Assembly (NCBI GenBank): GCA_016125425.1 | Contig: WGLT01000003.1 | Coordinates: 186,001-250,000 of the forward strand | DNA from: Alphaproteobacteria bacterium | Lineage (GTDB): Bacteria; Pseudomonadota; Alphaproteobacteria; Caulobacterales; Parvularculaceae | DNA length: 64,000 nucleotides | Reading direction: 5' to 3' | Part shown: piece by piece, positions 46,223 through 54,407 of the stretch | Layout of the letters: each line of letters begins with the position of its first letter | How positions within the stretch are numbered: position 1 is the first letter of the stretch | Translations under genes and position numbers: made by a program | Notes under the pieces: generated by a model | Seen by the model: only the letters and a program-made list of their open reading frames with translations | Database searches by the model: none | Told to the model about the DNA's origin: nothing

Positions 46223-46867
46223 ACTTTTTAACGCCGTTTCCGAATCCGAACCGAGTTGCAGCAGCGCCGGCAATTGCGCCGGCGCTTTCGCGCATTTCCA
46301 CAGCACCGAAAGCGTTCGCGTCGAGCCGTCTGGAGCGACCGCATTAAGCGCGGCAGGCGGCAAGGCGCGCGAGGCCGGATCGGCGATAGCCCGGATCGCC
46401 GCGAAAGGAACGCCAGCGGCGCGCGCCGCACGCGCCGCGCCGTGGCTCTCCATATCGACCGCGCTTGCGCCGTAGCGTTCGAAGAGCATGGCCTTTTCAC
46501 GCGCGGATGCAACGATTTCGTCCGATCCGAAAATAATCGCGCGCGGCGTTGGAACCTCAGTGCCGGCTGCTTCCAGCGATGCGATCAGATTGGCGCTCGC
46601 GGCGTACTCGCTGCCGCTCCTCGTGCGGATAGCAGAGCCCAGAATAATGTCGCCGCTCACAAGATCCGGCGCCAGACCGCCGGATACGCCGACGGAGAGG
46701 ATTGCTGCCGCGCTCTCGCAACACAGGCCACGCGCCAATTCCTCAGCACGTTCTGCGCTTGCGCCAGAAACGGCGATTCGAATTTTCTCTGCCGGCGCAC
46801 ACGCCCGCACGACGGCCGCTTCCGACTTTAAGCCGCAGATGACGGCGATGAACTGGTTTGCGCTCAC
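46166..46867 (-). CDS. hpnG: Hopanoid-associated phosphorylase HpnG
   Basis: This 233-residue nucleoside-phosphorylase-like protein removes adenine from adenosylhopane to give ribosyl-hopane. Visible motifs are VICGLKSEAAVVR, ILSVGVSGGLAPDLVSGDIILGS, VDMESHGAARAARAAGVPFAAIRAIADPA and the C-terminal helix. It lies 69 bases after hpnE on the same strand; the squalene-hopene cyclase gene that often sits between them is absent. Confidence 0.93.
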   Translation of the reverse strand: MSANQFIAVICGLKSEAAVVRACAPAEKIRIAVSGASAERAEELARGLCCESAAAILSVGVSGGLAPDLVSGDIILGSAIRTRSGSEYAASANLIASLEAAGTEVPTPRAIIFGSDEIVASAREKAMLFERYGASAVDMESHGAARAARAAGVPFAAIRAIADPASRALPPAALNAVAPDGSTRTLSVLWKCAKAPAQLPALLQLGSDSETALKSLRNSLGGLFRRLLFSLDL

Positions 46868-46936
46868 GCGCGGATTTTAGTGCGAATGGCGGACGCCGAA
46901 CAGCGCCGATACGAGAAGCGATGCTGACGAGCCACG

Positions 46937-48217
46937 TTAGGCGCTTCCTCCTGTTCGCGTCCAAACAATCTCGGCCGCACGATCCCCCGACCTGATCGAA
47001 CCTTCGATCGTCGCTGGAACGCCCGTGTTCGTGTAATCGCCGGCGAGGAGCAGATTGGCGTAGCGCGTTTCAGGATGCAGCCGTTTGGCCGCGCCTTCAG
47101 GCGACTGATCGGGCGTCGCGCGCCGTTCGCGAATGACCCGCACGGCTTCATAAGGCATATCGCCGAGCTCCAGCGCAATCTGCGTTTCGCGCCAGAGATC
47201 CTCCACCACTTGCGCATTCGGAACCTCGTCCATGCCGATCGCATGACTGGCTGAAACGGTGAGGCTCACAATGTCGTCGCGAACAAAAGCCCATTGCGCA
47301 TCCGATGCGACCATGCCGATGAACGGCGAATCCCCAAGCGCGGTTTTCGGAACGGGGGACGGCGTCCGATAATGCACGTTAAGGATCGAGGCGCTGTCGT
47401 CCGGCGGGTCGAGCTCAGGCAAAAGCTGTCTCAGGCGTGAGGGCGGCACCGCCAGGATGACATGGTCATCGACGCCGACATCTACGCTGTTTTCAGGAAA
47501 CTCGAGCCCGCCGACGCGACCATCCTGAAACCAGAGATTTTTCAGCCGCGCATTGAAATGGACAGTCGCGCCGCGGCCCCTCAAATACGAGATGGCCGGG
47601 TCTACAAAGGCCGCCCCCAACCCTTTCCGGGCGGCGAGCGGACGGCAGGCCTTACCGCCCAACGCAAAGGTCTCACGGATGACTGACCATAATAGCTTCG
47701 CTTGTCCGGTCGCCGGCGTCGTGTTGAGGACGGCGAGCGTCAGCGGCTCCCAGAAGCGCGCGTAAAGCACGCTTTTGTCATCGACCACTTCCGCAACGGT
47801 CTGCCGGCGATTTGCGAGCGCGATTTTCGCTGCTTTGACGTAGTCGAACGTGTGCGACCCCGGGACACGCGCATGCTTGTTGAGGACCCAGGTCGGAATA
47901 AGCCCGTCATTAATCTTAACGCGCCAGCGTTCGCCCGACCTGATGTCGACAAAGGGATATTCAGCGGCGGAAGGTCCCGTCAGCGCGTCGCTTGATCCAA
48001 TCCTTTTCAGGTAGTCGAGCGCATGGCGATTGCCCGACATGATGAGGTGATTGCCGTTGTCGATTACACGGTCAAGCGTCTTGTCGTAGAATGACCTGCA
48101 CCGTCCTCCCGCATGGCCCGCAGCATCAAACAGCGTGACTTTCACGCCTCGCTCAGCAAGGCGCGTCGCCGCAGAAAGACCGGATAAGCCGGCGCCGACG
48201 ATGAAGGCTTCGCCCAT
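46937..48217 (-). CDS. hpnE: Hydroxysqualene dehydroxylase HpnE
   Basis: This 426-residue FAD amine-oxidase-like protein has the dinucleotide fold AFIVGAGLSGLSAATRLAERGVKVTLFDAAGHAGGRC and a C-terminal FAD segment (LLLAGDYTNTGVPATIEGSIRSGDRAAE). It reduces hydroxysqualene to squalene, completing the HpnCDE route. It is preceded, 6 bases away, by the oxygenase gene. Confidence 0.95.
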   Translation of the reverse strand: MGEAFIVGAGLSGLSAATRLAERGVKVTLFDAAGHAGGRCRSFYDKTLDRVIDNGNHLIMSGNRHALDYLKRIGSSDALTGPSAAEYPFVDIRSGERWRVKINDGLIPTWVLNKHARVPGSHTFDYVKAAKIALANRRQTVAEVVDDKSVLYARFWEPLTLAVLNTTPATGQAKLLWSVIRETFALGGKACRPLAARKGLGAAFVDPAISYLRGRGATVHFNARLKNLWFQDGRVGGLEFPENSVDVGVDDHVILAVPPSRLRQLLPELDPPDDSASILNVHYRTPSPVPKTALGDSPFIGMVASDAQWAFVRDDIVSLTVSASHAIGMDEVPNAQVVEDLWRETQIALELGDMPYEAVRVIRERRATPDQSPEGAAKRLHPETRYANLLLAGDYTNTGVPATIEGSIRSGDRAAEIVWTRTGGSA

Positions 48218-48223
48218 AAATGA

Positions 48224-48892
48224 TCACAGTCTGATGAAGGACGAGGGCTTATCCTGCTGTACGCGGTTCGATCCTTTTGCTGTCCCCCAGGAGGCGACAA
48301 CATAGGAAACGCCGCTTGTCACCGGCTTCGTCTCCACTACGTAGCGATGATCGGACGGAAAAGCGACGAGAAGTCCGGTCACCGGATTCATCCCGAAGTC
48401 GAAATTCGGAAAATAGAGCTGACCGCCCTCGAAATTCTCGTTGAGAAACAGAACCAGGCTGTAATCGCGATTGGCGTTGCGCCGCCAAGTCCTGTTTTCA
48501 GCGTCCCAGCTCTCTGCGTCAGCGTGCGGCGCTTGGCCGGAGCCGGCGCGATATCGTAGCAGCATCGGCGCTTCAAAACCTTCGATTTGAACATTGTAAT
48601 GCTGGGATACCAGTCCGGCGAAAGCGTGGCGCATGAGCGCGCCCATATTCACAGATTGCGAGTCGATGCTGCTGCTCCGGGCGCCTTGCCCGTTACCTGA
48701 CAGCTTGCTTTCGCATTCGGCGACATATTTTGCGCAAAGGTCGATCGGAAGGAATTGACGTATCGCCACCACGCCCGGCGGGGCTGCGCCAAGCGCCATC
48801 ATCATCCCAACAGGTTGCTCCGGGCAGAACCCCGCCCAGTTCGCCGGCTCGAGAGGCCCTCCGACGACCAGTCCCTTTTCGTCAAATTCCAC
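48224..48892 (-). CDS. 2-oxoglutarate/Fe(II) oxygenase-like protein within the hpnCDE operon
   Basis: This 222-residue double-stranded beta-helix protein of the prolyl-4-hydroxylase type has the iron triad His123-x-Asp125 (APHADAE) and His182 (SDHRYVVE), with LVLFLNENFEGGQLYFPNFDF and the GLLVAFPSDH strand as in that family. The Arg or Lys normally held in the following GxR/K to grip 2-oxoglutarate appears to be Ser (SGVSYVV). The gap to hpnE is 6 bases and to hpnD 2 bases, so it is co-translated with squalene synthesis genes. A role in hydroxylating squalene, a hopanoid or a protein is inference. I know no named hpn gene for it. Confidence 0.87.
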   Translation of the reverse strand: MEFDEKGLVVGGPLEPANWAGFCPEQPVGMMMALGAAPPGVVAIRQFLPIDLCAKYVAECESKLSGNGQGARSSSIDSQSVNMGALMRHAFAGLVSQHYNVQIEGFEAPMLLRYRAGSGQAPHADAESWDAENRTWRRNANRDYSLVLFLNENFEGGQLYFPNFDFGMNPVTGLLVAFPSDHRYVVETKPVTSGVSYVVASWGTAKGSNRVQQDKPSSFIRL

Positions 48893-48894
48893 GA

Positions 48895-49770
48895 TCAGAC
48901 TTCCTTTAGCTTAGGTGCGAAAAACCATCGTGCGGAGATCGCAGCCTTCTCAATGCGCGAGAGCGAAGGACGCGCACCCAAGTCCCATCCGCCCTGGCTT
49001 ATTTTGAGCAAATAGGCCTCGTAAACGCCCATCATCAACAGCGCCGGTCGAAGTATACGCCAATCGAGCGAAGAGAGCGCAGCGCGCGCTTCGGCGAATT
49101 TGCCGGCCGCCACTGCGCCGAGCTCGCGGCCGATCTCCGGCAGCGCGGGCGACGCCAATAGCGCGTCCGGCGTCAGCGGCGCGCCGTGCTTCACGAGAAG
49201 CTCGCGCGGCAGGTAAAGTCGGCCGATGGCGGCGTCCTCGGCGACATCCCGGAGAATATTGGTGAGCTGCAAGGCGTCAGCGAGCGCGAGGGCGAAGCGA
49301 TCCGACGCTTCGCCGCGAGGCGCGCCGAACACCGGCATGGACAGCATGCCGACCGAACCCGCAACGCGGCGCGTGTAAGCAAAGAGCGTCGACATGGGCG
49401 GGGCTACGATCGGACCTTCCGCATCCATCTCCATGCCTTCGATCATCAGAAGGAATTCCTTCTTCGGAAGATCGAACGCCTGTACGGCGGGCAGAAGCGC
49501 CGCGCCCGTCGGGGTTTCCGGCCCGCCGTCGAACAGACGGTCGATTTCAGCGCGCCAGTCAGTGAGTCCGCGCCGCTTTACGGCGAGCGGCGCGTCATCG
49601 TCCGCGATGTCGTCAACCTCACGACAGAAGGCGTAGATTGCATGCATCGCCTCGCGGCGCGGTTTCGACAAAATTCGCATCCCTGCCGCAAAAGAGGTGC
49701 CTGAGCGCTTGACCGTCGCTTCGGCGTGCGCGCGCGCGTCTTCCAGCGAAGGCAATGCCGAGGCGCTCAT
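48895..49770 (-). CDS. hpnD: Presqualene diphosphate synthase HpnD
   Basis: This 291-residue squalene/phytoene synthase family enzyme has FAAGMRILSKPRREAMHAIYAFCREVDDIADDD (first Asp-rich motif) and LQLTNILRDVAEDAAIGRLYLPRELL (second motif). It joins two farnesyl diphosphates to presqualene diphosphate. Its start overlaps the stop of hpnC by 4 bases (ATGA). Downstream it is followed by the oxygenase after 2 bases. Confidence 0.95.
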   Translation of the reverse strand: MSASALPSLEDARAHAEATVKRSGTSFAAGMRILSKPRREAMHAIYAFCREVDDIADDDAPLAVKRRGLTDWRAEIDRLFDGGPETPTGAALLPAVQAFDLPKKEFLLMIEGMEMDAEGPIVAPPMSTLFAYTRRVAGSVGMLSMPVFGAPRGEASDRFALALADALQLTNILRDVAEDAAIGRLYLPRELLVKHGAPLTPDALLASPALPEIGRELGAVAAGKFAEARAALSSLDWRILRPALLMMGVYEAYLLKISQGGWDLGARPSLSRIEKAAISARWFFAPKLKEV

Positions 49771-50666
49771 TTCGGCGCGCCCCGGCCCGCTGAGAAAAAG
49801 CCGGAAATCGCCCCTCGAAAGCCCGCCGACACGAAGTCAAACTTTGCAAGCGCGACCCGGCTCGCCAGCGGATCTCCTCTGCGCAACAGAATGATCAGCC
49901 GCGCGGCGAGATTGACGATCACCGCCGATTCCATCGCGAGACTTCTGGAATTCAGCGCTGCAGGCAATGCTCGCGCGTCCTTCATTAACGTTTCGCAACC
50001 TGTCAGCATGCGGTCGATTACCCGTCGCAGAGGCGGGGTGAGCGCGCTTTTGTCGAGATCTTCGATGGCGCCGCCTTCTTCGGCAAGCCAGTCGCCAATG
50101 ACGTACACGCGGTCGAGATTGCGCCGGTCATCGCCGCAATCCTGAAGATGATTGACGATTTGAAGAACCGTACAGAGCGCATCTGAATATCTGTAGGCGG
50201 ACTTATCCTCGCCGTGCAGGTCAAGAAGATAGCGTCCGACGGGATTGGCCGAGAGCGCGCAATAGCCGAGGAGTTCCTTCCAGGTCTTGTAGCGGAGCTT
50301 CACCGCGTCCTGGAGGAAGGCGGCGATAAGGTCCGAGCCGTGCTGCGTGGTCACCCCCGTCTCAGCCATACTGGCGCGCAGCGCAGCCGCCTTTTCATAG
50401 CCGGCCAGCTCAGACTCTCCCTTCAGAACGGCGTCAAACCCTTTGAGACGACGGATTTTTTCGTCTGCCGACAAGCTTCCATTATCGGCCACGTCATCGA
50501 TCGCTCTCGCGAAAGCGTAAAAGGTCGCCACATGCGGACGAAGCCGTCTGGGCAGCAGAAAAGAGCCGACGGGGAAATTCTCATCCCCCGCGCCTTTGCC
50601 TGAGGGCGTTTCGGCTGCGCCCTGCGCGCCGAGCGCCTGTTCTGATGCCTTCACGGTCGCCGTCAT
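49767..50666 (-). CDS. hpnC: Hydroxysqualene synthase HpnC
   Basis: This protein of about 299 residues belongs to the same prenyl synthase family as HpnD: FLLPRRLRPHVATFYAFARAIDDVADNG and VNHLQDCGDDRRNLDRVYVIGDWL. HpnC converts presqualene diphosphate to hydroxysqualene. The start at 50666 fits family length; the frame is open upstream to 50741. It heads the hpnC-hpnD-oxygenase-hpnE operon and is divergent from hpnB across 90 bases. Confidence 0.94.
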   Translation of the reverse strand: MTATVKASEQALGAQGAAETPSGKGAGDENFPVGSFLLPRRLRPHVATFYAFARAIDDVADNGSLSADEKIRRLKGFDAVLKGESELAGYEKAAALRASMAETGVTTQHGSDLIAAFLQDAVKLRYKTWKELLGYCALSANPVGRYLLDLHGEDKSAYRYSDALCTVLQIVNHLQDCGDDRRNLDRVYVIGDWLAEEGGAIEDLDKSALTPPLRRVIDRMLTGCETLMKDARALPAALNSRSLAMESAVIVNLAARLIILLRRGDPLASRVALAKFDFVSAGFRGAISGFFSAGRGAPK

Positions 50667-50756
50667 GGCGAGACCTTTACGGCTTTTCCCGCAGGCTGCA
50701 AACCGCCGTCCGGGAAGGCTTGGCGCGAGGCTCAGCCTCACCTAGAGCGGCTTGTC

Positions 50757-51920
50757 ATGACCTTGAATTTCATCGCCGTCCTGTCGCTCGCCCTTTGGCT
50801 CTATCTCCTGCTCGGCCGGGGATTTTACTGGCGGGCGCGCGAAAGGCTGGGCGAGGCGCCCGCGCCCGCACGCTGGCCGGAGGTCGTCGCGGTTATCCCG
50901 GCGCGCGACGAAGCGAACGTAATCGCAAGCTCGATCGCCTCGCATATGGCGACCGACTATCCAGGCGCTTTCACGGTCGTGCTCGTCGACGACGGGTCGG
51001 AAGACGGCACCGCAGCGATCGCGCGCGCCGCGGCGGCCGACGCCCCTCGCCGGCTGGAGATCGTTCCGGGCGCGCCTCTTGAACCTGGCTGGACCGGAAA
51101 ACTCTGGGCGATGCAGCAGGGAATCGCTCGCGCGAGGACCTTGGCCCCGCAGGCGCGCTATCTCCTCCTCACGGACGCCGATATTGTCCATGCGCCGTCC
51201 GCGCTGCGCCGCCTCATCGCCAAAGCCGAAGCGGAAAACCTCGCCCTCGTCTCTTTGATGGCGCGGCTCGACGATCGCGGCCTATGGGGCTCGCTCCTCA
51301 TCCCGGCTTTCGTCTATTTCTTCCAGCAACTCTACCCATTTCCCCTAGTCAACCGGCCGCAACGCCCGGAAGCGGCCGCGGCAGGCGGCTGCATGGTCGT
51401 GCGCCGCGACGCGCTCGAAGCGGCGGGCGGGGTCGAGGCGATATGCGGGCGTTTGATCGATGATTGCGCCCTCGCCGCGCTCATCAAGAACGCCCGGACG
51501 CCGTCGCCGCGCCGCATCTGGATTGGTCTCGCGGACCGCGAAGTCGAAAGCCGGCGCGACAATCGGCGGCTGTCATCGATCTGGAACATGGTCGCCCGCA
51601 CCGCTTTCGAGCAGCTGCGACATTCGACGAGGTTTCTTCTCGGCGCCGCGATCGGGATGACTCTGCTCTATCTTGCGCCGCTTGCCGTCATTTTCTCATT
51701 CCCGTTGCACCGCAATGCGTATGCGTTCGCGCTCGCAGCATCGGCATACGGAATAATGACGTTAACCTATCTGCCTACGATCAGGCTCTATGGCGCGCCG
51801 GCCTGGAAGGCGGCCCTGCTGCCGGTCGCCGGCTTATTCTACCTGTTAATGACGTTGTCCTCCGCATGCCGATACTGGCGCGGCGCGGGCGGAATGTGGA
51901 AGGGTCGGAGCTATGCATGA
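50757..51920 (+). CDS. hpnB: Hopanoid biosynthesis-associated glycosyltransferase HpnB
   Basis: This 387-residue GT2-type transferase has an N-terminal helix, VIPARDEANVIASSIASH, VDDGSEDGTAAIAR, PGWTGKLWAMQQG, the metal motif LLTDADIVH, and C-terminal membrane helices (LLGAAIGMTLLYLAPLAVIFSF and others). HpnB is consistently linked to hopanoid loci, but its sugar acceptor is not settled. It is transcribed away from hpnC. Confidence 0.93.
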   Translation: MTLNFIAVLSLALWLYLLLGRGFYWRARERLGEAPAPARWPEVVAVIPARDEANVIASSIASHMATDYPGAFTVVLVDDGSEDGTAAIARAAAADAPRRLEIVPGAPLEPGWTGKLWAMQQGIARARTLAPQARYLLLTDADIVHAPSALRRLIAKAEAENLALVSLMARLDDRGLWGSLLIPAFVYFFQQLYPFPLVNRPQRPEAAAAGGCMVVRRDALEAAGGVEAICGRLIDDCALAALIKNARTPSPRRIWIGLADREVESRRDNRRLSSIWNMVARTAFEQLRHSTRFLLGAAIGMTLLYLAPLAVIFSFPLHRNAYAFALAASAYGIMTLTYLPTIRLYGAPAWKAALLPVAGLFYLLMTLSSACRYWRGAGGMWKGRSYA

Positions 51921-52066
51921 CGCGGCGCGAAACCGCAGGCGGATATTCTCTGCACGGGAGAATCCCGCTTCGTCCCTTACGAGATGATATCACAGAAATT
52001 TTGAATTTTCCTGACGAAGTGATAATGTTCGCCCGGGTGACTGGTGCGCGTCAGGGAGGGGCCTCG

Positions 52067-52339
52067 ATGTTTCTGCTCAGTTTCCGTAGGTTCATCGCGC
52101 CTACGGTGATCAAGTTTTTTTACTATCTCGGTCTTTTGGTGACCGTTTTGGGCGGACTGGGCACGATCGTTTACGGGTTGACGGAAATCAGCGAACTCGG
52201 CTTTCCGCAAGCGATGACTTATGTCGTCGGCGCGTTGATCGGTACGCCGATCATCATTCTTCTGATGCGGTTCTCGACAGAGATGTGGCTCGTTCTATTT
52301 GAAATGAACGACCGTCTCGGACAAATCCGCGACAAATAG
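52067..52339 (+). CDS. DUF4282 family membrane protein
   Basis: This 90-residue protein has two transmembrane helices (VIKFFYYLGLLVTVLGGLGTIVYG and AMTYVVGALIGTPIIILLMRFSTEMWLV) and the polar end FEMNDRLGQIRDK typical of DUF4282. The ATG at 52067 has GGGAGGGG upstream. The longer frame back to 51464 is a shadow of hpnB. Function unknown; the convergent neighbour is hpnA. Confidence 0.85.
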   Translation: MFLLSFRRFIAPTVIKFFYYLGLLVTVLGGLGTIVYGLTEISELGFPQAMTYVVGALIGTPIIILLMRFSTEMWLVLFEMNDRLGQIRDK

Positions 52340-52347
52340 GACTTCGG

Positions 52348-53319
52348 TCAAACCAGCAGGCCTTTGCGCTCAAACCACTTGAGCGCAGCGACAAGAGCGT
52401 CTTCGAAAGAAGACGCCGTCCATCCGAGCTCCCGTCGCGCCTTCTCGCTTGAAAACGTAACCGGGCGGCCTGCGATACGCACGCCCGTCAGCGGCGCCCT
52501 GGGCGCGGCCCCCGTAATGCGCGCAAGGCCGGATTCGGCGAGCGCGGCGGCGAACGCGACTTTATATGGAATTTTCGTCTTCGGCATCAACCGTCCGCTA
52601 AGCGCCTCCAGTCGATCGAGCAGCGCGCGCATGGCGATGTTTTCTCCGCCGAGAATGTAACGCTGGCCTCTCCGGCCGCGATCGCGCAAGGCGATAAAGC
52701 CGTCAGCAAGGCTATCGACAGCGACGAAATTCAGCATGCAGTCGATAAAAGCGGGCGTGCGACCATTGACGAAGTCGAGGATCATGCGCGTCGGCGGGGT
52801 CAGGCGGCTATCGCCCGCGCCCAGCGGTTCGGTCGGAATCGCAATGACGGCGTCGAGGCCGTCCAGCACGGCCGCTTCGACGGCGCGGTCGGCCCGAAGC
52901 TTCGATAAGGGATATGCGCCGAGCATATCGGCCTCGTCCGGCCGCGACATTTCATCGATCACACCGCCCCACGTGCGCCGGCCGATCAGCACTGTCGGAC
53001 TAGAGCAGTGCACGAAACGGCGGACGCCCTCGGTCTTTGCAGCGGCAAGCATGACCTGCGTTCCAACGCGGTTCGTCTGGTCGAATGATTTAGGTTTCGC
53101 TGACCACAATTGCGGATTGCCCGCAATATGAAAAACCGTGTCGACGCCGGCGCAGGCGCGTCGTGCTGTATTCTCATCCGTGACAGATCCCTGGATATCG
53201 TCTTGCGACGTCGGGGCCGCCAAGTCGAGAACGCGAACGCGCTCGCCGCGTTCTTTCAACCTTTGAACGAGGCGGCCGCCTATAAATCCGGCGCCGCCCG
53301 TCACCAGAGAGAGCGTCAC
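52348..53319 (-). CDS. hpnA: Hopanoid-associated sugar epimerase HpnA
   Basis: This 323-residue extended short-chain dehydrogenase has LVTGGAGFIGGRLVQRLKERGERVRVLD, DTVFHIAGNPQLW, VHCSSPTVLIG and, where most members have YxxxK, the motif YPLSKLRADRAV. HpnA is predicted to modify a sugar or the polyol head of hopanoids. It overlaps the paraoxonase-like gene upstream by 4 bases (ATGA), so it is the third gene of an operon with a sulfotransferase. Confidence 0.92.
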   Translation of the reverse strand: MTLSLVTGGAGFIGGRLVQRLKERGERVRVLDLAAPTSQDDIQGSVTDENTARRACAGVDTVFHIAGNPQLWSAKPKSFDQTNRVGTQVMLAAAKTEGVRRFVHCSSPTVLIGRRTWGGVIDEMSRPDEADMLGAYPLSKLRADRAVEAAVLDGLDAVIAIPTEPLGAGDSRLTPPTRMILDFVNGRTPAFIDCMLNFVAVDSLADGFIALRDRGRRGQRYILGGENIAMRALLDRLEALSGRLMPKTKIPYKVAFAAALAESGLARITGAAPRAPLTGVRIAGRPVTFSSEKARRELGWTASSFEDALVAALKWFERKGLLV

Positions 53320-54407
53320 GACGACCTCTTGCAGACAAGAAGCCCCTCGTCTGTCACCGACCCGAGCACAAGCGCGCCGGCGCTTTCTATTGCGACAGTC
53401 GCTGCGCTGAACAAAGCGCCGGAAATGTCGTCAAAAAGGATTTCCACGGCGCCCGTTTTCTCGTCGACCTTAACGACGCGTGAGGGCGCGCGGCCAATGC
53501 CGAATAGCCGGTTGAGCCCGATGCGAAGCATCGACGGATGCACGGCCGTTACGATGCCGCCATCGTCTGCAATCGTCACATTATCGGGACCGCCCGGCAC
53601 CGGAATACGGGCGAGCAGGCCGAGCCCGCGCGCGCTTTTTTGAAGGATAATGATTGCGCGCTCACGCGTTCCCGCCAGCGCGATGTCGCCATTCGCAAGA
53701 CGCGCCAGACCGTTGGCGTAGGCTGCTCCGTCGAACAACATGCGCCCGTCGCGATCGACGACGCCGCTTTTCCTCCAGGAGAGCGCTTCTTCTATTTTCG
53801 CGCGCCATCCGGCGAGGCCGTGATCGAAGGTCACGAAAAGCTCGCCTCCCTCCGCGAGAATGTTATTGGCATGACGAGGCGCCGGCCCCTCTCCGGCCAC
53901 GTAGACGGCGCCGTCCTGGCTGATGCGCTGAACGCGCGGCGTCATCGACCATTTTTCGTTGATCTTCTGGTAGCCGCGATTGACGAACGCAATTTCCTCT
54001 GTATCGGGATCATAAGAGACGCCGACCGGCCGGAGCCCGCCCGGAACATCCTCTCGATTGATCAACGGCGCTACGGTCATTTCCGCCGCATCGGTTTCGA
54101 CAAGCGCCTTGTAGGAAATTTCGTAAATTCCGCCTTCCGGAACCGAGAAAGCGCGTTCTCTCACGGCCTTGGCCACGGCCAGCCTGTCGTAGGCGGAAAG
54201 AAATAACCGGCCCTTGCGACGGTCGAGCGAAAGATCCTCGATCCCGACGATGGATTTGCCGGTTGACGAATCCACCAGTCGCACCCGTCGGCACTGCTCC
54301 TTGGCGTATACGGGCTTTGACTCCGCTTTCACGGCGCATCCTCCTGCGGCAAGTGAAAGCGCCGCCAGCAAGATCGTCGCACTAAGCCGCCCCCGCATCT
54401 TCGTCAT
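53316..54407 (-). CDS. Paraoxonase/SMP-30-like propeller lipoprotein lacking catalytic histidines
   Basis: This protein of about 363 residues is related to the paraoxonase at 2345-3439: VGIEDLSLDRRKGRLFLSAYDR, ISQDGAVYV, RHANNILAEGGELFVTFDHGLAGW, GPDNVTIADDGGIVTAVHP and a terminal GSVTDEGLLVC. It keeps the GIED, HANN and GPDN calcium-type residues. Where the active paraoxonase has PHGIS and INH, this one has RPVGVS and VNRG, so both histidines are missing. The N-terminus is a likely lipoprotein signal (LSLAAGGC). ATG 54407 was chosen; 54398 is possible. It overlaps the sulfotransferase by 26 bases and hpnA by 4. Confidence 0.82.
   Translation of the reverse strand: MTKMRGRLSATILLAALSLAAGGCAVKAESKPVYAKEQCRRVRLVDSSTGKSIVGIEDLSLDRRKGRLFLSAYDRLAVAKAVRERAFSVPEGGIYEISYKALVETDAAEMTVAPLINREDVPGGLRPVGVSYDPDTEEIAFVNRGYQKINEKWSMTPRVQRISQDGAVYVAGEGPAPRHANNILAEGGELFVTFDHGLAGWRAKIEEALSWRKSGVVDRDGRMLFDGAAYANGLARLANGDIALAGTRERAIIILQKSARGLGLLARIPVPGGPDNVTIADDGGIVTAVHPSMLRIGLNRLFGIGRAPSRVVKVDEKTGAVEILFDDISGALFSAATVAIESAGALVLGSVTDEGLLVCKRSS

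Noticed and set aside
51464-52339. A 291-codon frame that includes the DUF4282 gene
   Set aside because: Its first 200 codons run out of frame through hpnB; only the part from ATG 52067, with its strong ribosome binding site, is real.
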